A stretch of DNA of 64,000 nucleotides from an uncultured Ferrovibrio sp. (GCF_937960835.1 NZ_CALGPC010000013.1:150277-214276), one strand, 5' to 3'; counted from the stretch's first letter, positions 9,435 through 19,307 are shown. Made by a program: numbers and translations. Notes: a model not told the origin generated them from the letters alone.

Positions 9435-10658
9435 TTAGAAATCGAGGCGGATACCAGCAACGCCGAACACGGCATCGGCTTCGTCAGCCGCAGCCGAGGC
9501 GTGATCTTCATATTCGTAGTAGCCGACACCGGCGAAGGTCAGCACGCCGCGGGCGAGCTGATAGGTCACACCAGCGGAGTACCAGGTGAACTTGTCTTCG
9601 CCGCCGACGACGGCGCCGTTGACATTACCCTGGTCAGCCTTCGTGAGAGCGTAATCAACACCGATACCGACCGACCCCGGCGCCACGCCGTTGGTCAGAT
9701 AACGAATGCCCGCGGTGTAGACGTTGCGATCATCGCTGCCAAAGGAGCCCGTTTCTTCGAACTTGTAGGCGCCGCCGATCTGCACGGACGAGCCGTCACC
9801 CACGTTGTAGGTGAGCGTGGTGCCGAAGGCAAAACCTTCGATACCGCTTTGCCCCCGAATCTGCGCCGCATTACCCTCGGTCGGGATGACGTTTGCTTCG
9901 ATATCGGCATTCATGTACGCGCCAAAGAGGGCCACATCGACCGGACCAAACGACTCGATGTAGTTGGCCGCCACGGTGTAGACCTTGGAATACTGACCTG
10001 GGTTGTTGGTCGCACCGAAACCGCCGCCGCAGCCGTTGCTGCCCGAGAAGTCCTCGCAGCCATCCGGCGTGTACGAGAAGCCGAGCTGCAGGCCCTTGCC
10101 CGCCTTCGAGCCGAAGTAGCGGTTCGACGACGTGTAGAGGTTGATGCCCTCGCGGTCATCGATGCCGCTGAACTTGGTCAGGGTGTTGCCGGTGCGGGCG
10201 CCAGTGGGGGCGTTGGTCACCGCGAGCGAGCCAACCGGATCGATGGTGCCATAACCCGGAATGGCGGTCGGCGCACCATAGACCATCTTCGACGAAGCGC
10301 GGTCGGCTGAACCGATCTCGACACGGCCGACATCGCTGCGCTCGATGAACATGTAACGCTCATCGATCTGGTCGGCATCGGTCGCCGCTTCCAGCTCGAC
10401 GCGGCCGCCGATGACGGTGCCGTCGTTCAGGACGCCGCGGATGTTGAAGTAGATTTCAGCATCCTGGCTCAGAGCGGTCGAATGCCGGTTCGGCTGGCCG
10501 GCGACGTTGTCGCGGTCCTGATACTTGAAAACCTCGGTGAAGTAGCCGCCGACCGAAACGCTCAGCGGCTGGGCCTTGGTCTGGGCGCTGGCAATGTCGG
10601 CCACAAACAGGCCGGCAGCCGCAACCAAGGCGGTCTGCAGGAGAAGGGTCTTCTTCAT
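9435..10658 (-). CDS. Outer-membrane porin 1
   Basis: General diffusion porin of the alphaproteobacterial type, 407 residues. The signal peptide MKKTLLLQTALVAAAGLF ends at ASAQ, followed by beta-strand-rich sequence and a C-terminal aromatic residue (GIRLDF) as outer-membrane assembly requires. Conserved porin segments include YFNIRGVLNDGTVIGGRVELEA and GIRYLTNGVAPGSVGIGVDYAL. The start at 10658 is set by the signal peptide. A closely similar gene lies directly upstream. Both have their own terminator, so they are probably separate units. Confidence 0.92.
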   Translation of the reverse strand: MKKTLLLQTALVAAAGLFVADIASAQTKAQPLSVSVGGYFTEVFKYQDRDNVAGQPNRHSTALSQDAEIYFNIRGVLNDGTVIGGRVELEAATDADQIDERYMFIERSDVGRVEIGSADRASSKMVYGAPTAIPGYGTIDPVGSLAVTNAPTGARTGNTLTKFSGIDDREGINLYTSSNRYFGSKAGKGLQLGFSYTPDGCEDFSGSNGCGGGFGATNNPGQYSKVYTVAANYIESFGPVDVALFGAYMNADIEANVIPTEGNAAQIRGQSGIEGFAFGTTLTYNVGDGSSVQIGGAYKFEETGSFGSDDRNVYTAGIRYLTNGVAPGSVGIGVDYALTKADQGNVNGAVVGGEDKFTWYSAGVTYQLARGVLTFAGVGYYEYEDHASAAADEADAVFGVAGIRLDF

Positions 10659-10911
10659 CTCTTGGGTCCTTCCGTTAAGTGACGTGTCAGCGTCGATGGA
10701 CAACCCGGGTGCATCGCCCGGACGCACGATAAACGCTGCGGAAAGACAAGTCAGCGGCAGACCGACGACAACCGCATGACAAAGCGTGATGGCCGACACA
10801 GTCGCGAAAACGCAACGTCAAGCGTTGCAAGAATGCAACAGATCATCGGGTGAGCTAATCGCGCTAAGCGGCCGTCACGCCCACCAGCTAATCGCGTCAA
10901 AAGAGCCGCGC

Positions 10912-10940
10912 AAAAGAAAAGGGGCAGGTCACCCTGCCCC
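10912..10940 (-). terminator. Intrinsic terminator of porin 2
   Basis: An 8-bp stem (10921-10928 with 10933-10940, loop TCAC) is followed on the minus strand by TTTTCTTTTG, the same tail as the porin 1 terminator. The rest of the 10659-10967 gap holds no gene. It should contain the porin 1 promoter, and an inverted repeat GCAACG-N5-CGTTGC is at 10812-10828. Confidence 0.85.
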
Positions 10941-10967
10941 TTTCCCCTAACCGATCGACAGATCGGA

Positions 10968-12170
10968 TTAGAACGTCAGACCGATACCGACAACGCCGAA
11001 GGTCTGCTTGATGTCGTTCGCCGAGCCCGGAACATCCAGATCGGAAACACCGACACCAGCGAAGGACAGCACGCCAGTGGCGAGCTGATAGGTCAGGCCG
11101 AGCTGATAGTAATCAAGCTCGTTCTTGCCGGCGCCGAGGGTCCGCGTATCTTCGCGGTTGTAGTATTCCACACCGATACCCACCGAACCCGGAGCGGCGC
11201 CATTGGTCAGGTAACGGAGACCCACCGAATAAGCCTCGCGGTCTTTGATGACGCCGAGGCCCTCACCCGTAGCATCACGACCCACGTCTTCATTCGAATA
11301 ACCGCCACCGAACTGAATCGCCGAGCCGTCGCCAACGTTATAGGCGAACTGCGCGCCAACCTGCCAGCCGTCCTGGCGACGATCGGTCACACCTGCACCG
11401 AGCGTACCTTCCAGGTGGACGGTGTTCCACGAACCATACAGAGCCACGTCAACCGGGCCCAAGGTCTCGAGGTAGTTGGCTGCGACCGAGTACTGCTTGG
11501 ACAGCTGACCGTTATTAGCCGTACCACCGAAGCCCGGACCGCAACCCGGATTATTACCCGAAGCGGACGAGAAATCCTGGCAACCATCCGGCGTGTACGA
11601 GAAGCCAAGCTGCAGACCCTTGCCAACCTTCGAGCCGAAGTAGCGGTTCGAGGCGGTGTAGATGTTCAGGCCTTCGGTGTCGTGGTTGTTATTCGCAAAC
11701 CACATCAGCGGCGTGCCGCCATTGCCCTGGGCCGAGCTATATTCCGAATGCACCGTGGTGCTGTGGCCCGGCAGAACGGTCGGGGCGAAATACAGCATCT
11801 TGCCATGGACGCGGTCGGTCGAGCCGATTTCGATACGGCCAATATCGGCGCGCTCGATGAACATGTAGCGTTCGTCGATCTGGTCGCCATAGGTCGCGGC
11901 TTCGAGCTGGATCTGACCGCCGATCACGGTGCCATCATCCAGCACGCCACGGATGTTGAAATACACCTCAGCGTCGCTGGCCGTGCCAACAGAATGCTGA
12001 TTCGGCTGGCCCGCAGGAATGTCCTTGTCCTGGAACTTGACGAACTGGGTCCAGAAGCCACCCAGGGTGATGGCCAGCGGCTGAGCCTTGGTCTGGGCGT
12101 TCGCGACATCGGCCAGCATCATGCCGGCAGCCGCCACGAGCGCGGTTTGCAGAAGCAGCGTCTTCTTCAT
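10968..12170 (-). CDS. Outer-membrane porin 2 (paralogue of porin 1)
   Basis: 400 residues, with a signal peptide (MKKTLLLQTALVAAAGMM) nearly identical to porin 1 and the same framework: WTQFVKFQDKDIPAGQPNQHS, YFNIRGVLDDGTVIGG, DQIDERYMFIERADIGRIEIGS, LRYLTNGAAPGSVGIGVEY. The C-terminus is VVGIGLTF, with the terminal Phe needed for outer-membrane insertion. The surface-loop regions differ most between the two copies, which suggests different solute preference. An AGAGGAAA ribosome site precedes the ATG at 12170. The 12171-12470 gap upstream holds no gene; it should contain this porin's promoter. Confidence 0.92.
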   Translation of the reverse strand: MKKTLLLQTALVAAAGMMLADVANAQTKAQPLAITLGGFWTQFVKFQDKDIPAGQPNQHSVGTASDAEVYFNIRGVLDDGTVIGGQIQLEAATYGDQIDERYMFIERADIGRIEIGSTDRVHGKMLYFAPTVLPGHSTTVHSEYSSAQGNGGTPLMWFANNNHDTEGLNIYTASNRYFGSKVGKGLQLGFSYTPDGCQDFSSASGNNPGCGPGFGGTANNGQLSKQYSVAANYLETLGPVDVALYGSWNTVHLEGTLGAGVTDRRQDGWQVGAQFAYNVGDGSAIQFGGGYSNEDVGRDATGEGLGVIKDREAYSVGLRYLTNGAAPGSVGIGVEYYNREDTRTLGAGKNELDYYQLGLTYQLATGVLSFAGVGVSDLDVPGSANDIKQTFGVVGIGLTF

Positions 12171-12470
12171 TTTTCCTCTTTCCTCTCCCACCGGGATTTG
12201 GGTTGCAGTGCTTGCGTCCAAGCAGAGAATCACAAGCAATGAACAATCAGCCGCATGGACTGAATGATCGTCAGGGATGAAGCCACCGCGACCCCGCAAG
12301 TGTCAATAAAAGCAGCATTTTCCCCGATGCTTTTGCGGCCGGTGTTGCAAACGGGCCACACACTAACCGCCGCCAAGCCATTCACGCATATAAAATCAAT
12401 GGGATAGGGCGAGAACGCCGCCCCTCTCCCCGGTTGCCGGAGGCGGGTACCGATCCGGCGCCATCGAGCG

Positions 12471-13361
12471 TTATTCGATTCGAATCAGCCGATAGGCCCG
12501 GCCGGGTTCCGGCTGATCCTGCTCCGCCCGCAGCACATCGTCATGGGTCGCGGCCACCTCAAAGCCAGCCTTTGCCGCGACCTGCCGGATATACGCATCC
12601 GTCTGGCGGAACCGGCCGGTTTGCCGCAGCTCCACCGGCTGCTCCCCGCTGCCAAGCTCAATCGTGCAAAGGATCTCACCGCCCTTATTAAGAGATTGAC
12701 ATGAAAGAGAAAATATCTCTTCCAACTGCCCGATATAGATAAAGACGTCAGTGGAAAGGATAGCGTCGTATCGCACTGGCGGCCGGCGCAAAAAGGCATG
12801 GGCTTCGGCTTGGTAAAGATGGTCATAGCCACCCCGGCGGGCCGCCTGGCGCAGCATGCGCGGGGCCAGATCCACGCCGTCCAGCCGGCTGGCATAGGGA
12901 CGGAAGAGCGGCGCATTAAGCCCGGTGCCACACCCCAGGTCTAAAATTACCCGGCTTTTATTCTTCTCCCAGACTGATTCGACCAGATGGGCAATCATCT
13001 GGGGCCCGCGATAGCCCAGCGCCGCCAGATGGGCATCGAAGGTTTCCGCATGCCCGTCGAAAACCCAAAGGACATAATCATCCGGTGCCCGGTCCGGGAC
13101 CCTGTCCCCGGCCAGCATGTCGACCATATGTCGGATCGCACCCGACTGCGGCAGCAAGGCCGATGCCCTTCGGAAGGCATCCAGCGCCTTGGCCTTCTCT
13201 TTGCGCTCAAGATGGCATTGCCCCAGCCCGAGCCAAGCCGAAGCATGCTCGCCTCGTTTTAAAATTTCGCGATATAGCGCCATCGCCTGTTCGGGGCGTC
13301 CCGCCGTCTGGGCGGCCCAGGCCTGCTGGAACAGAATATCGGTGGAAAGCGGTGCGCTCAT
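12471..13361 (-). CDS. TPR-containing SAM-dependent methyltransferase
   Basis: 296 residues. The N-terminal 75 residues form two TPR-like helical repeats (AWAAQTAGRPEQAMALYREIL, AWLGLGQCHLERKEKAKALDAFRRASALLP). The C-terminal part is a class I methyltransferase with motif I VILDLGCGTGLNAPLF near 137 and the acidic segment DGVDLAP after it. The combination occurs in proteins annotated as trans-aconitate or protein methyltransferases, but the substrate cannot be read. It is divergent from the DUF3576 lipoprotein gene across 120 bases. Confidence 0.8.
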   Translation of the reverse strand: MSAPLSTDILFQQAWAAQTAGRPEQAMALYREILKRGEHASAWLGLGQCHLERKEKAKALDAFRRASALLPQSGAIRHMVDMLAGDRVPDRAPDDYVLWVFDGHAETFDAHLAALGYRGPQMIAHLVESVWEKNKSRVILDLGCGTGLNAPLFRPYASRLDGVDLAPRMLRQAARRGGYDHLYQAEAHAFLRRPPVRYDAILSTDVFIYIGQLEEIFSLSCQSLNKGGEILCTIELGSGEQPVELRQTGRFRQTDAYIRQVAAKAGFEVAATHDDVLRAEQDQPEPGRAYRLIRIE

Positions 13362-13481
13362 GGGGGCGGCTTACGGTGTTTCGCGGGTGCTGGCAATCCC
13401 CGGCCCTAGCCCCGGAGATTGGCCTCGCAGTATAAACTATGCTATCCACCGCCCATTCTGCGTCTCAGGAGGATAGCCGTC

Positions 13482-14075
13482 ATGGCTGCTCTGCGTCCCG
13501 TTTCGTCTCGGACCGGTCCGTCCATCAGTTTGCGTGCCCGCTGGACCGCGCTGATCGGGGCCGCCCTTCTGCTTCCGCTGGGGGCTTGCACCGCACCGGG
13601 CGACGGCGAAACCCAGACCTATTTTCCGGAGAAGAATCAATACGGTACCTACGATCCGGCCCCGTCAGGCCAGCGTCAGACCGTGTTCGGCGATGGTGGC
13701 CTCAACCTGTTCGGGGGCAGCAAGAAGCCCGAGGATCAGGGCGGCAGCGGCATCGGCGTGAACAGCTATCTGTGGCGGGCCACGCTGGATACCCTGTCTT
13801 TCATGCCGCTGGCCTCGGCTGATCCCTTCGGCGGCGTCATCATCACCGACTGGTACGCGCCGCCGCAGACGCCCGACGAGCGCTTCAAGGTGACCGTCTA
13901 TATTCTGGATCGTGCCCTGCGGGCTGACGGCCTGCGGGTCAGCGTCTTCCGTCAGATGCGCCAAGGCGACACCTGGGTGGATCAGGCCGCAGCGCCAAGC
14001 ACGGCGACGAACATGGAAAACGCCATCCTTCAGCGCGCCCGGGAATTCCGCATGGAGGCTGAAGCCCGGCGCTGA
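13482..14075 (+). CDS. DUF3576 lipoprotein
   Basis: 197 residues, with a lipobox in LLLPLGACTAPG (Cys about residue 35), so an envelope lipoprotein. The conserved body has the DUF3576 pattern (GIGVNSYLWRATLDTLSFMPLASADPFGGVIITDWY, then a FKVTVYILDRALRADGLRVSVF strand). AGGAGG stands nine bases before the ATG at 13482, which decides the start over an upstream in-frame ATG. It lies 49 bases ahead of leuS and the outer-membrane assembly gene lptE, consistent with an envelope role. Function unknown. Confidence 0.85.
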   Translation: MAALRPVSSRTGPSISLRARWTALIGAALLLPLGACTAPGDGETQTYFPEKNQYGTYDPAPSGQRQTVFGDGGLNLFGGSKKPEDQGGSGIGVNSYLWRATLDTLSFMPLASADPFGGVIITDWYAPPQTPDERFKVTVYILDRALRADGLRVSVFRQMRQGDTWVDQAAAPSTATNMENAILQRAREFRMEAEARR

Positions 14076-14124
14076 CCCATCGGCATTCCGCCCGGTGGTA
14101 TTCACTTAAGAATTGGATAAGTCG

Positions 14125-16692
14125 ATGTCCCGCTATAACGCCAAAGCGGTCGAAGCGAAATGGCAGAAGATCTGGGATGAGCGGCAGGCCTTCCGCGCCT
14201 CCACCGATCCCAGCCGCCCGAAATACTACGTCCTGGAGATGTTTCCCTATCCGTCGGGACGCATCCATATGGGCCATGTGCGCAACTACACGCTGGGCGA
14301 CGTCGTTGCGCGCTACAAGCGCGCCCGCGGCTTCAACGTGCTGCATCCGATGGGCTGGGATGCCTTCGGCCTGCCGGCGGAAAATGCCGCTCAGGAGAAG
14401 AAGGTTCATCCAGCCGCCTGGACCTACGACAATATCGCCAACATGCGCGCCGAATTGCAGCGCATGGGCCTGTCGCTGGACTGGAGCCGCGAATTCGCCA
14501 CCTGCCACCCTGGCTATTACAAGTATCAGCAGAAGCTGTTCCTGGATCTGCTCAAAGCGGGTCTGGCCTATCGCAAGGAAAGCTTCGTCAACTGGGACCC
14601 CGTCGATCAGACGGTGCTTGCCAATGAGCAGGTGATCGACGGCCGCGGCTGGCGCTCGGGCGCTTTGGTGGAGCGGCGCAAGCTGTCGCAATGGTTCTTC
14701 AAGATCACGGCTTATGCCGACGATCTGCTGCAGGCCCTGGGCGATCTCGACCGCTGGCCCGAGCGCGTGCGGCTGATGCAGCAGAACTGGATCGGCAAAT
14801 CCGAAGGCGCGCGTTTCTCCTTCGCGCTGAAGGACCGCCAGGACAAGATCGAGGTCTATTCGACTCGCCCCGACACGTTGTTCGGCGCGAGTTTCGTCGC
14901 GATCGCCGCGGATCATCCTCTGGCTGCCGAACTGGCCAAACAGGACGAAAAACTTGCCGCCTTCATCGAGGAATGCCGCAAGACCGGCACTGCCGAGGCC
15001 GAATTGGAGAAGGCTGAGAAGAAGGGCTATCTCACGCCCATCCAGGCGCTGCATCCTTTCGATGCCAACTGGACTTTGCCGGTTTACGTCGCGAATTTCG
15101 TCCTGATGGAATACGGCACCGGCGCCATTTTCGGCTGCCCGGCTCATGATCAGCGCGACCTGGATTTCGCCCGCAAATACGGCCTGCCGGTCAAAGCTGT
15201 CGTCGCTCCCAAGGGCCAGGGTACGGTTGAAATCGCAAATGAGGCCTATCTGGAAACCGAGAACACGGTCGCCATCAATTCCGAATTCCTGAACGGTCTC
15301 GATGTCGCCGCGGCAAAGCGTGCTGCGATTGCCAAGCTGGAAGAGCTCGGCGTCGGAAAAGGCACCACCACCTATCGCCTGCGTGACTGGGGCGTTTCGC
15401 GGCAGCGCTATTGGGGCTGCCCGATCCCGGTGATCCACTGCGATGCCTGCGGCGTGGTGCCGGTGCCGGAATCCGATCTGCCGGTGCTGCTGCCCGACGA
15501 CGTCACCTTCGACAAGCCCGGCAATCCGCTGGACCATCACCCGACCTGGAAGCATGTCAGCTGCCCAAGCTGCGGCAAGCCGGCGCGGCGTGAAACCGAT
15601 ACCTGCGATACCTTCGTCGACTCCTCCTGGTATTTCGCGCGCTTCTGCAGCCCGCGGGCCGATGCGCCGATGGAAAAGGCCGATGTCGATTACTGGCTGC
15701 CGGTGGATCAGTATATCGGCGGCATCGAGCATGCCATCTTGCACCTGCTCTATTCGCGCTTCTTCACCCGCGCACTGCGTGATACCGGGCACCTGTCCTT
15801 GAAGAGCGGCGAGCCTTTTGCGGGTCTGTTCACCCAGGGCATGGTCTGCCACGAAACCTATCGCGATGCTTCCGGCGCTTGGCTGTTCCCTGCCGACGTC
15901 AAGAAGGACGGCAATCAGGTGGTGCATGTGCGCACCGGTGAGCCGGTGACGGTTGGACGCGTCGAAAAGATGTCGAAGTCCAAGAAGAACGTCATCGATC
16001 CTGGACTGATCATCGACACCTACGGCGCCGATACTGCGCGCTGGTTCATGCTGTCGGACAGCCCGCCGGATCGTGACCTCGAATGGACCGAATCCGGCGT
16101 CGAAGGCGCCTGGCGCTTCACGCAGCGCCTGTGGCGTCTGGTCTCTGAGCCGCGCGGGCCGATCGCACCCAAAGGCGCCGCAGCCCCGGCGGAATGGCCG
16201 GAAGCCGCGCAGCAGCTGCGCCGCGCTCTGCACAAGACCATCACCGCCCTGACCGGCGATCTGGAGCAATTCCATTTCAACAAGGCGGTAGCCCGCATCC
16301 ACGAATTCGCCAACCTGCTCGAGGCAACCAAAGGCGACGATGCCGCAACCGCCTGGGCGCGGCGCGAAGCTTTGGAGACGCTGGCCAAGCTCATTGGCCC
16401 GATGGTGCCGCATCTGGCCGAGGAGATCTGGCAGGCTCTGGGTCACGAGGGATTGCTGCTTGACCAGCCCTGGCCGGTTGCCGATGAAGCGCTGGCGCGA
16501 GACGAAACCGTGAGGATCGCCGTGCAGGTGTCGGGCAAGCTGCGCGCGACCATCGAAGTGGCGCGCGACATGGCCCAGAGTGAGCTGGAGAAGCTGGCCC
16601 TGGCCAACGACAACGTGAAGCGGGCTATCGACGGCAAGCCGGTGCGCAAAGTCATCGTCGTGCCGAACCGGATCGTCAATGTCGTGGTTTAG
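14125..16692 (+). CDS. leuS: Leucyl-tRNA synthetase
   Basis: Charges tRNA-Leu. The 855 residues fit the bacterial enzyme. The class I HIGH-type motif is in MFPYPSGRIHMGHVRNYTLGD near residue 40, the CP1 editing domain covers roughly 220-420 (TRPDTLFGASFVAIAADHPLA), and the KMSKS loop is in VEKMSKSKKNV near 617. The C-terminal anticodon domain is complete. The ATG at 14125 (MSRYNAKAVEAKW) is preferred to the in-frame TTG at 14113. The 3' end overlaps lptE by 14 bases. Confidence 0.98.
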   Translation: MSRYNAKAVEAKWQKIWDERQAFRASTDPSRPKYYVLEMFPYPSGRIHMGHVRNYTLGDVVARYKRARGFNVLHPMGWDAFGLPAENAAQEKKVHPAAWTYDNIANMRAELQRMGLSLDWSREFATCHPGYYKYQQKLFLDLLKAGLAYRKESFVNWDPVDQTVLANEQVIDGRGWRSGALVERRKLSQWFFKITAYADDLLQALGDLDRWPERVRLMQQNWIGKSEGARFSFALKDRQDKIEVYSTRPDTLFGASFVAIAADHPLAAELAKQDEKLAAFIEECRKTGTAEAELEKAEKKGYLTPIQALHPFDANWTLPVYVANFVLMEYGTGAIFGCPAHDQRDLDFARKYGLPVKAVVAPKGQGTVEIANEAYLETENTVAINSEFLNGLDVAAAKRAAIAKLEELGVGKGTTTYRLRDWGVSRQRYWGCPIPVIHCDACGVVPVPESDLPVLLPDDVTFDKPGNPLDHHPTWKHVSCPSCGKPARRETDTCDTFVDSSWYFARFCSPRADAPMEKADVDYWLPVDQYIGGIEHAILHLLYSRFFTRALRDTGHLSLKSGEPFAGLFTQGMVCHETYRDASGAWLFPADVKKDGNQVVHVRTGEPVTVGRVEKMSKSKKNVIDPGLIIDTYGADTARWFMLSDSPPDRDLEWTESGVEGAWRFTQRLWRLVSEPRGPIAPKGAAAPAEWPEAAQQLRRALHKTITALTGDLEQFHFNKAVARIHEFANLLEATKGDDAATAWARREALETLAKLIGPMVPHLAEEIWQALGHEGLLLDQPWPVADEALARDETVRIAVQVSGKLRATIEVARDMAQSELEKLALANDNVKRAIDGKPVRKVIVVPNRIVNVVV

Positions 16693-17263
16693 CTGCAAAG
16701 CTGCAGCGATCTGCCTGATCGTCGCCCTGGCGAACGGACTGGCAGGCTGCGGCTTCAAGCCGCTATACGGAAGCAAGGGCGGCAGCGCATCTGTGGTGCC
16801 GGAATTTTCTCATATCTCCATTGCTCAGCCCGAGGACCGGTCCGAACAGGTGCTGCGCAACACCTTGCTCGATCTGATCACCCCGCGCGGCGCACCAGAG
16901 CGACCGCGCTATCTGCTGGAATACCGGCTGCATGAAACGCTTGGCTCCGTCTTCGTTACCCGTTCGGAGGAAATCACGCGCAGCAACCTGCAGCTTACAA
17001 CCCATTTCTATCTGCGCGACTACGAGAACGGCCAAGTCGTTTCGTCCGGCTACATAAACAGCCAGGCTTCGTATAATCAGACGCTCAACGACTACGCCAA
17101 CCTGGTTGCCGAGAAGAACGCGCGCGAGAGGGCATTGCGCGACACGGCTGAGCAGATTCGCATTCGGCTGGCCAATTACTTCGACGGCTGGCGGCAACAG
17201 CAGAATGCCCGGACGCCGCCGCGACAGCCGCAGCCGATGCAGCCCCATCCCTTGCTGCAATGA
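16679..17263 (+). CDS. lptE: LPS-assembly lipoprotein
   Basis: Outer-membrane lipoprotein that plugs the LptD barrel and inserts LPS. 194 residues, with lipobox LAGC (Cys near 24) followed by the typical GFKPLYG. The mid-region (LLEYRLHETLGSVFVTRSEEITRSNLQLTTHFYLRD) is characteristic. The Pro/Gln-rich tail from about residue 172 (RTPPRQPQPMQPHPLLQ) is likely disordered. It overlaps leuS by 14 bases and holA by four (ATGA), the usual leuS-lptE-holA operon. Confidence 0.93.
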   Translation: MSWFSCKAAAICLIVALANGLAGCGFKPLYGSKGGSASVVPEFSHISIAQPEDRSEQVLRNTLLDLITPRGAPERPRYLLEYRLHETLGSVFVTRSEEITRSNLQLTTHFYLRDYENGQVVSSGYINSQASYNQTLNDYANLVAEKNARERALRDTAEQIRIRLANYFDGWRQQQNARTPPRQPQPMQPHPLLQ

Positions 17264-18276
17264 AGCTGCAAACGCGTGACGTCGAGGCTTTTGTCAAACG
17301 GCCAAGGCCGGATATCCGCGCAATATTGCTTTTCGGCAGCGATGCCGGGCTGATCCGCGAGCGCGCCAAGGCAATCGCGCAAAGCGTGGTTGCCGATTTA
17401 AGCGATCCTTTCCGCGTTGCCACGCTCACAGGCGCGCAATTGCAGGAGGACCCGGCGAAATTGGCCGATGAAGCCGCCGCCATCGCGCTGACCGGCGGCC
17501 GCCGCGTCGTCATGGTCTCTGGCGCCGGGGACCGCAATGCCAAGCTGTTCCAGAGTTTTCTTGATGAGCCTTCCGGCGATGCGCTGATCGTGGTCGAGGC
17601 CGGCGAACTCGCAGCGCGTTCATCCCTGCGCGGAGCTTTCGAGGATTCCAATGTCGCCGTCGCCATCGGCTGCTATGCCGATGATCAGCGCTCCCTGCAC
17701 AGCCTGATCGAAGACATGGCGCGCGAAGCCGGCAAGAAGATCTCGCCCGAAGCCATGGCTTATCTGACCGACAATCTCGGCACCGACCGCATGGTCAGCC
17801 GCGGCGAGATCGCCAAGCTGCTGCTTTACAAGGGCGACGATCCCACGCCGGTCAGCCTGGAGGATTGCGAGGCGGTGGTCGGCGACAGCGGAACCTTGTT
17901 CCTCGACGATGTCGCTTTCGCTGCCTTTGGCGGTGATTTCTCGGCCCTGACCGACGCCTTGACCCGCTGCGAAAGCGCCGGCGAGTCGCCGGTAGCCATC
18001 CTGCGCGTGGCCCAGAAGCACGGCCAGAAGCTGCATCTCGCCGCGGCCCAGCGAGAAGCTGGCAACCGCGTCGATCCGCAGCGGCTGGGCGTGCATTGGA
18101 CGCGCCGCGATGGCTTTGAACGGCAGGCGCGCCAATGGTCGAGCGACCGCCTGATGCGGGCGCTGGAAATCCTCACCGATGCGGAACTGATGGCCAAGAG
18201 CACCGGCATGCCGGCAGCAGCCGCCTGCGGCGACGCGCTGCTGCGCATCGCCCGGGCAGCACGCCTGCCACGCTAG
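17260..18276 (+). CDS. holA: DNA polymerase III delta subunit
   Basis: Clamp-loader subunit that opens the beta clamp. 338 residues. The N-terminal AAA-like domain begins LFGSDAGLIRERAKAIAQ near residue 24, with DLSDPFRVATLTGAQLQEDPAKLADEAAAIALTGGRRVVMV, and a C-terminal helical collar carries the LFLDDVAFAAFGGDFSALTDALTRC segment. The start overlaps the lptE stop. The stop overlaps the convergent WD40 gene by four bases. Confidence 0.95.
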   Translation: MKLQTRDVEAFVKRPRPDIRAILLFGSDAGLIRERAKAIAQSVVADLSDPFRVATLTGAQLQEDPAKLADEAAAIALTGGRRVVMVSGAGDRNAKLFQSFLDEPSGDALIVVEAGELAARSSLRGAFEDSNVAVAIGCYADDQRSLHSLIEDMAREAGKKISPEAMAYLTDNLGTDRMVSRGEIAKLLLYKGDDPTPVSLEDCEAVVGDSGTLFLDDVAFAAFGGDFSALTDALTRCESAGESPVAILRVAQKHGQKLHLAAAQREAGNRVDPQRLGVHWTRRDGFERQARQWSSDRLMRALEILTDAELMAKSTGMPAAAACGDALLRIARAARLPR

Positions 18277-19307
18277 CTGCCTGCCTCGAAATCGAGGATG
18301 CCCGCAGCGCCTTCCTCGCCGCCGGCCAGCAGGTAGCGGCCATCCGCCGTCCAGTGCAGCGCCGTGATCGGTGCCGTTCCAACCCGCTCGAGATCGATGC
18401 TGGAATTATCGGCGATGCGCCCCAGCTTGAGCTGGCCATCGGCATGGCCCGACGCCACCAGGCCATGGCGCGGATGGAAGGCAACGGCCGTGACCAGTTC
18501 GCCCTGGCTGAGTTCTTCCGGCTTGCTGCCCATCGGGCCCTTGCCCTTGCAATCCCAGACCACCACCACCTCGGCGCCGCTGGTCGCCAGCCAGCGCCCG
18601 TCGCGCGACCAGCTGAAGCTTTTCGGCTTGGCCGGATAGCCGCTCATCCGCATATCGGCAGCGTCGGACAGCCGCCAGCCATGCATCTCATTCTCCTGGG
18701 TCGCGGTCATGATGAACTTGCCGTCCGGCGACCAGGTGACCGTGAGATGCGAGCTTTTCCAGTTCAGGCGCTTGGGCTGCTGCGCCTCGGCCTTCACCCA
18801 CCACAGGCTGACGCCGCCATAATGCGACACCGCCAGACGCTTGCCTTTCGGATTGAAGGCAAGTCCGGAGACGGTGCTGGGATGATCCTCGAATATGGCG
18901 ATTTGCTGCCCTGCGCTGCTGAGCAGACCGACGCGCTTGCCCGCGCTATAGGCGATCGCGCTGCCATTGTCGGCCACTACGACCTGCTCGATCCATTTGC
19001 GCGGCACGGCGGCCAGCTCACTTGCCTCGCCTTCGACGGTCGACAGGATGAGCCGCCCGTCATCGCCGCCGGAGATGAAGCTGCTGCCGTCCGGCCCCGC
19101 CGCCATGCAGAGCAGCGCGGCATCCGCATGCACGATCAGGCGCCGCGTGCTCGGCGCTTGCGGATCGTCGAAGGGACGCAGGGCAATGGAGCCATCGCCC
19201 AGGCCGAAACCGGCAACGCCGGCTTGCTCCGCCGCAGCGACGGCAACGACGCCGGACTTGAACTGCCAAAGATAAGCGCGAAAACCGATCTGAGTGGCTT
19301 CAGGCAC
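18273..19307 (-). CDS. WD40-repeat protein linked to the CobW GTPase gene
   Basis: 344 residues making about six or seven beta-propeller blades (GPDGSSFISGGDDGRLIL, AFNPKGKRLAVSHYGGVSLWW, TWSPDGKFIMTATQENEMHGWRL, SWSRDGRWLATSGAEVVVVWD, AFHPRHGLVASGHADGQLKL, HWTADGRYLLAGGEEGAAGIL). No signal peptide, so cytoplasmic. A GTG at 19307 that overlaps the CobW stop by eight bases is the likely start; longer in-frame starts lie inside cobW. This coupling argues for a shared metal-homeostasis role, perhaps as a scaffold. That role is inference. Confidence 0.82.
   Translation of the reverse strand: MPEATQIGFRAYLWQFKSGVVAVAAAEQAGVAGFGLGDGSIALRPFDDPQAPSTRRLIVHADAALLCMAAGPDGSSFISGGDDGRLILSTVEGEASELAAVPRKWIEQVVVADNGSAIAYSAGKRVGLLSSAGQQIAIFEDHPSTVSGLAFNPKGKRLAVSHYGGVSLWWVKAEAQQPKRLNWKSSHLTVTWSPDGKFIMTATQENEMHGWRLSDAADMRMSGYPAKPKSFSWSRDGRWLATSGAEVVVVWDCKGKGPMGSKPEELSQGELVTAVAFHPRHGLVASGHADGQLKLGRIADNSSIDLERVGTAPITALHWTADGRYLLAGGEEGAAGILDFEAGS

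Noticed and set aside
13939..16776. A 945-codon minus-strand open frame
   Set aside because: It is the antisense shadow of leuS and the DUF3576 gene, which have clear family motifs.
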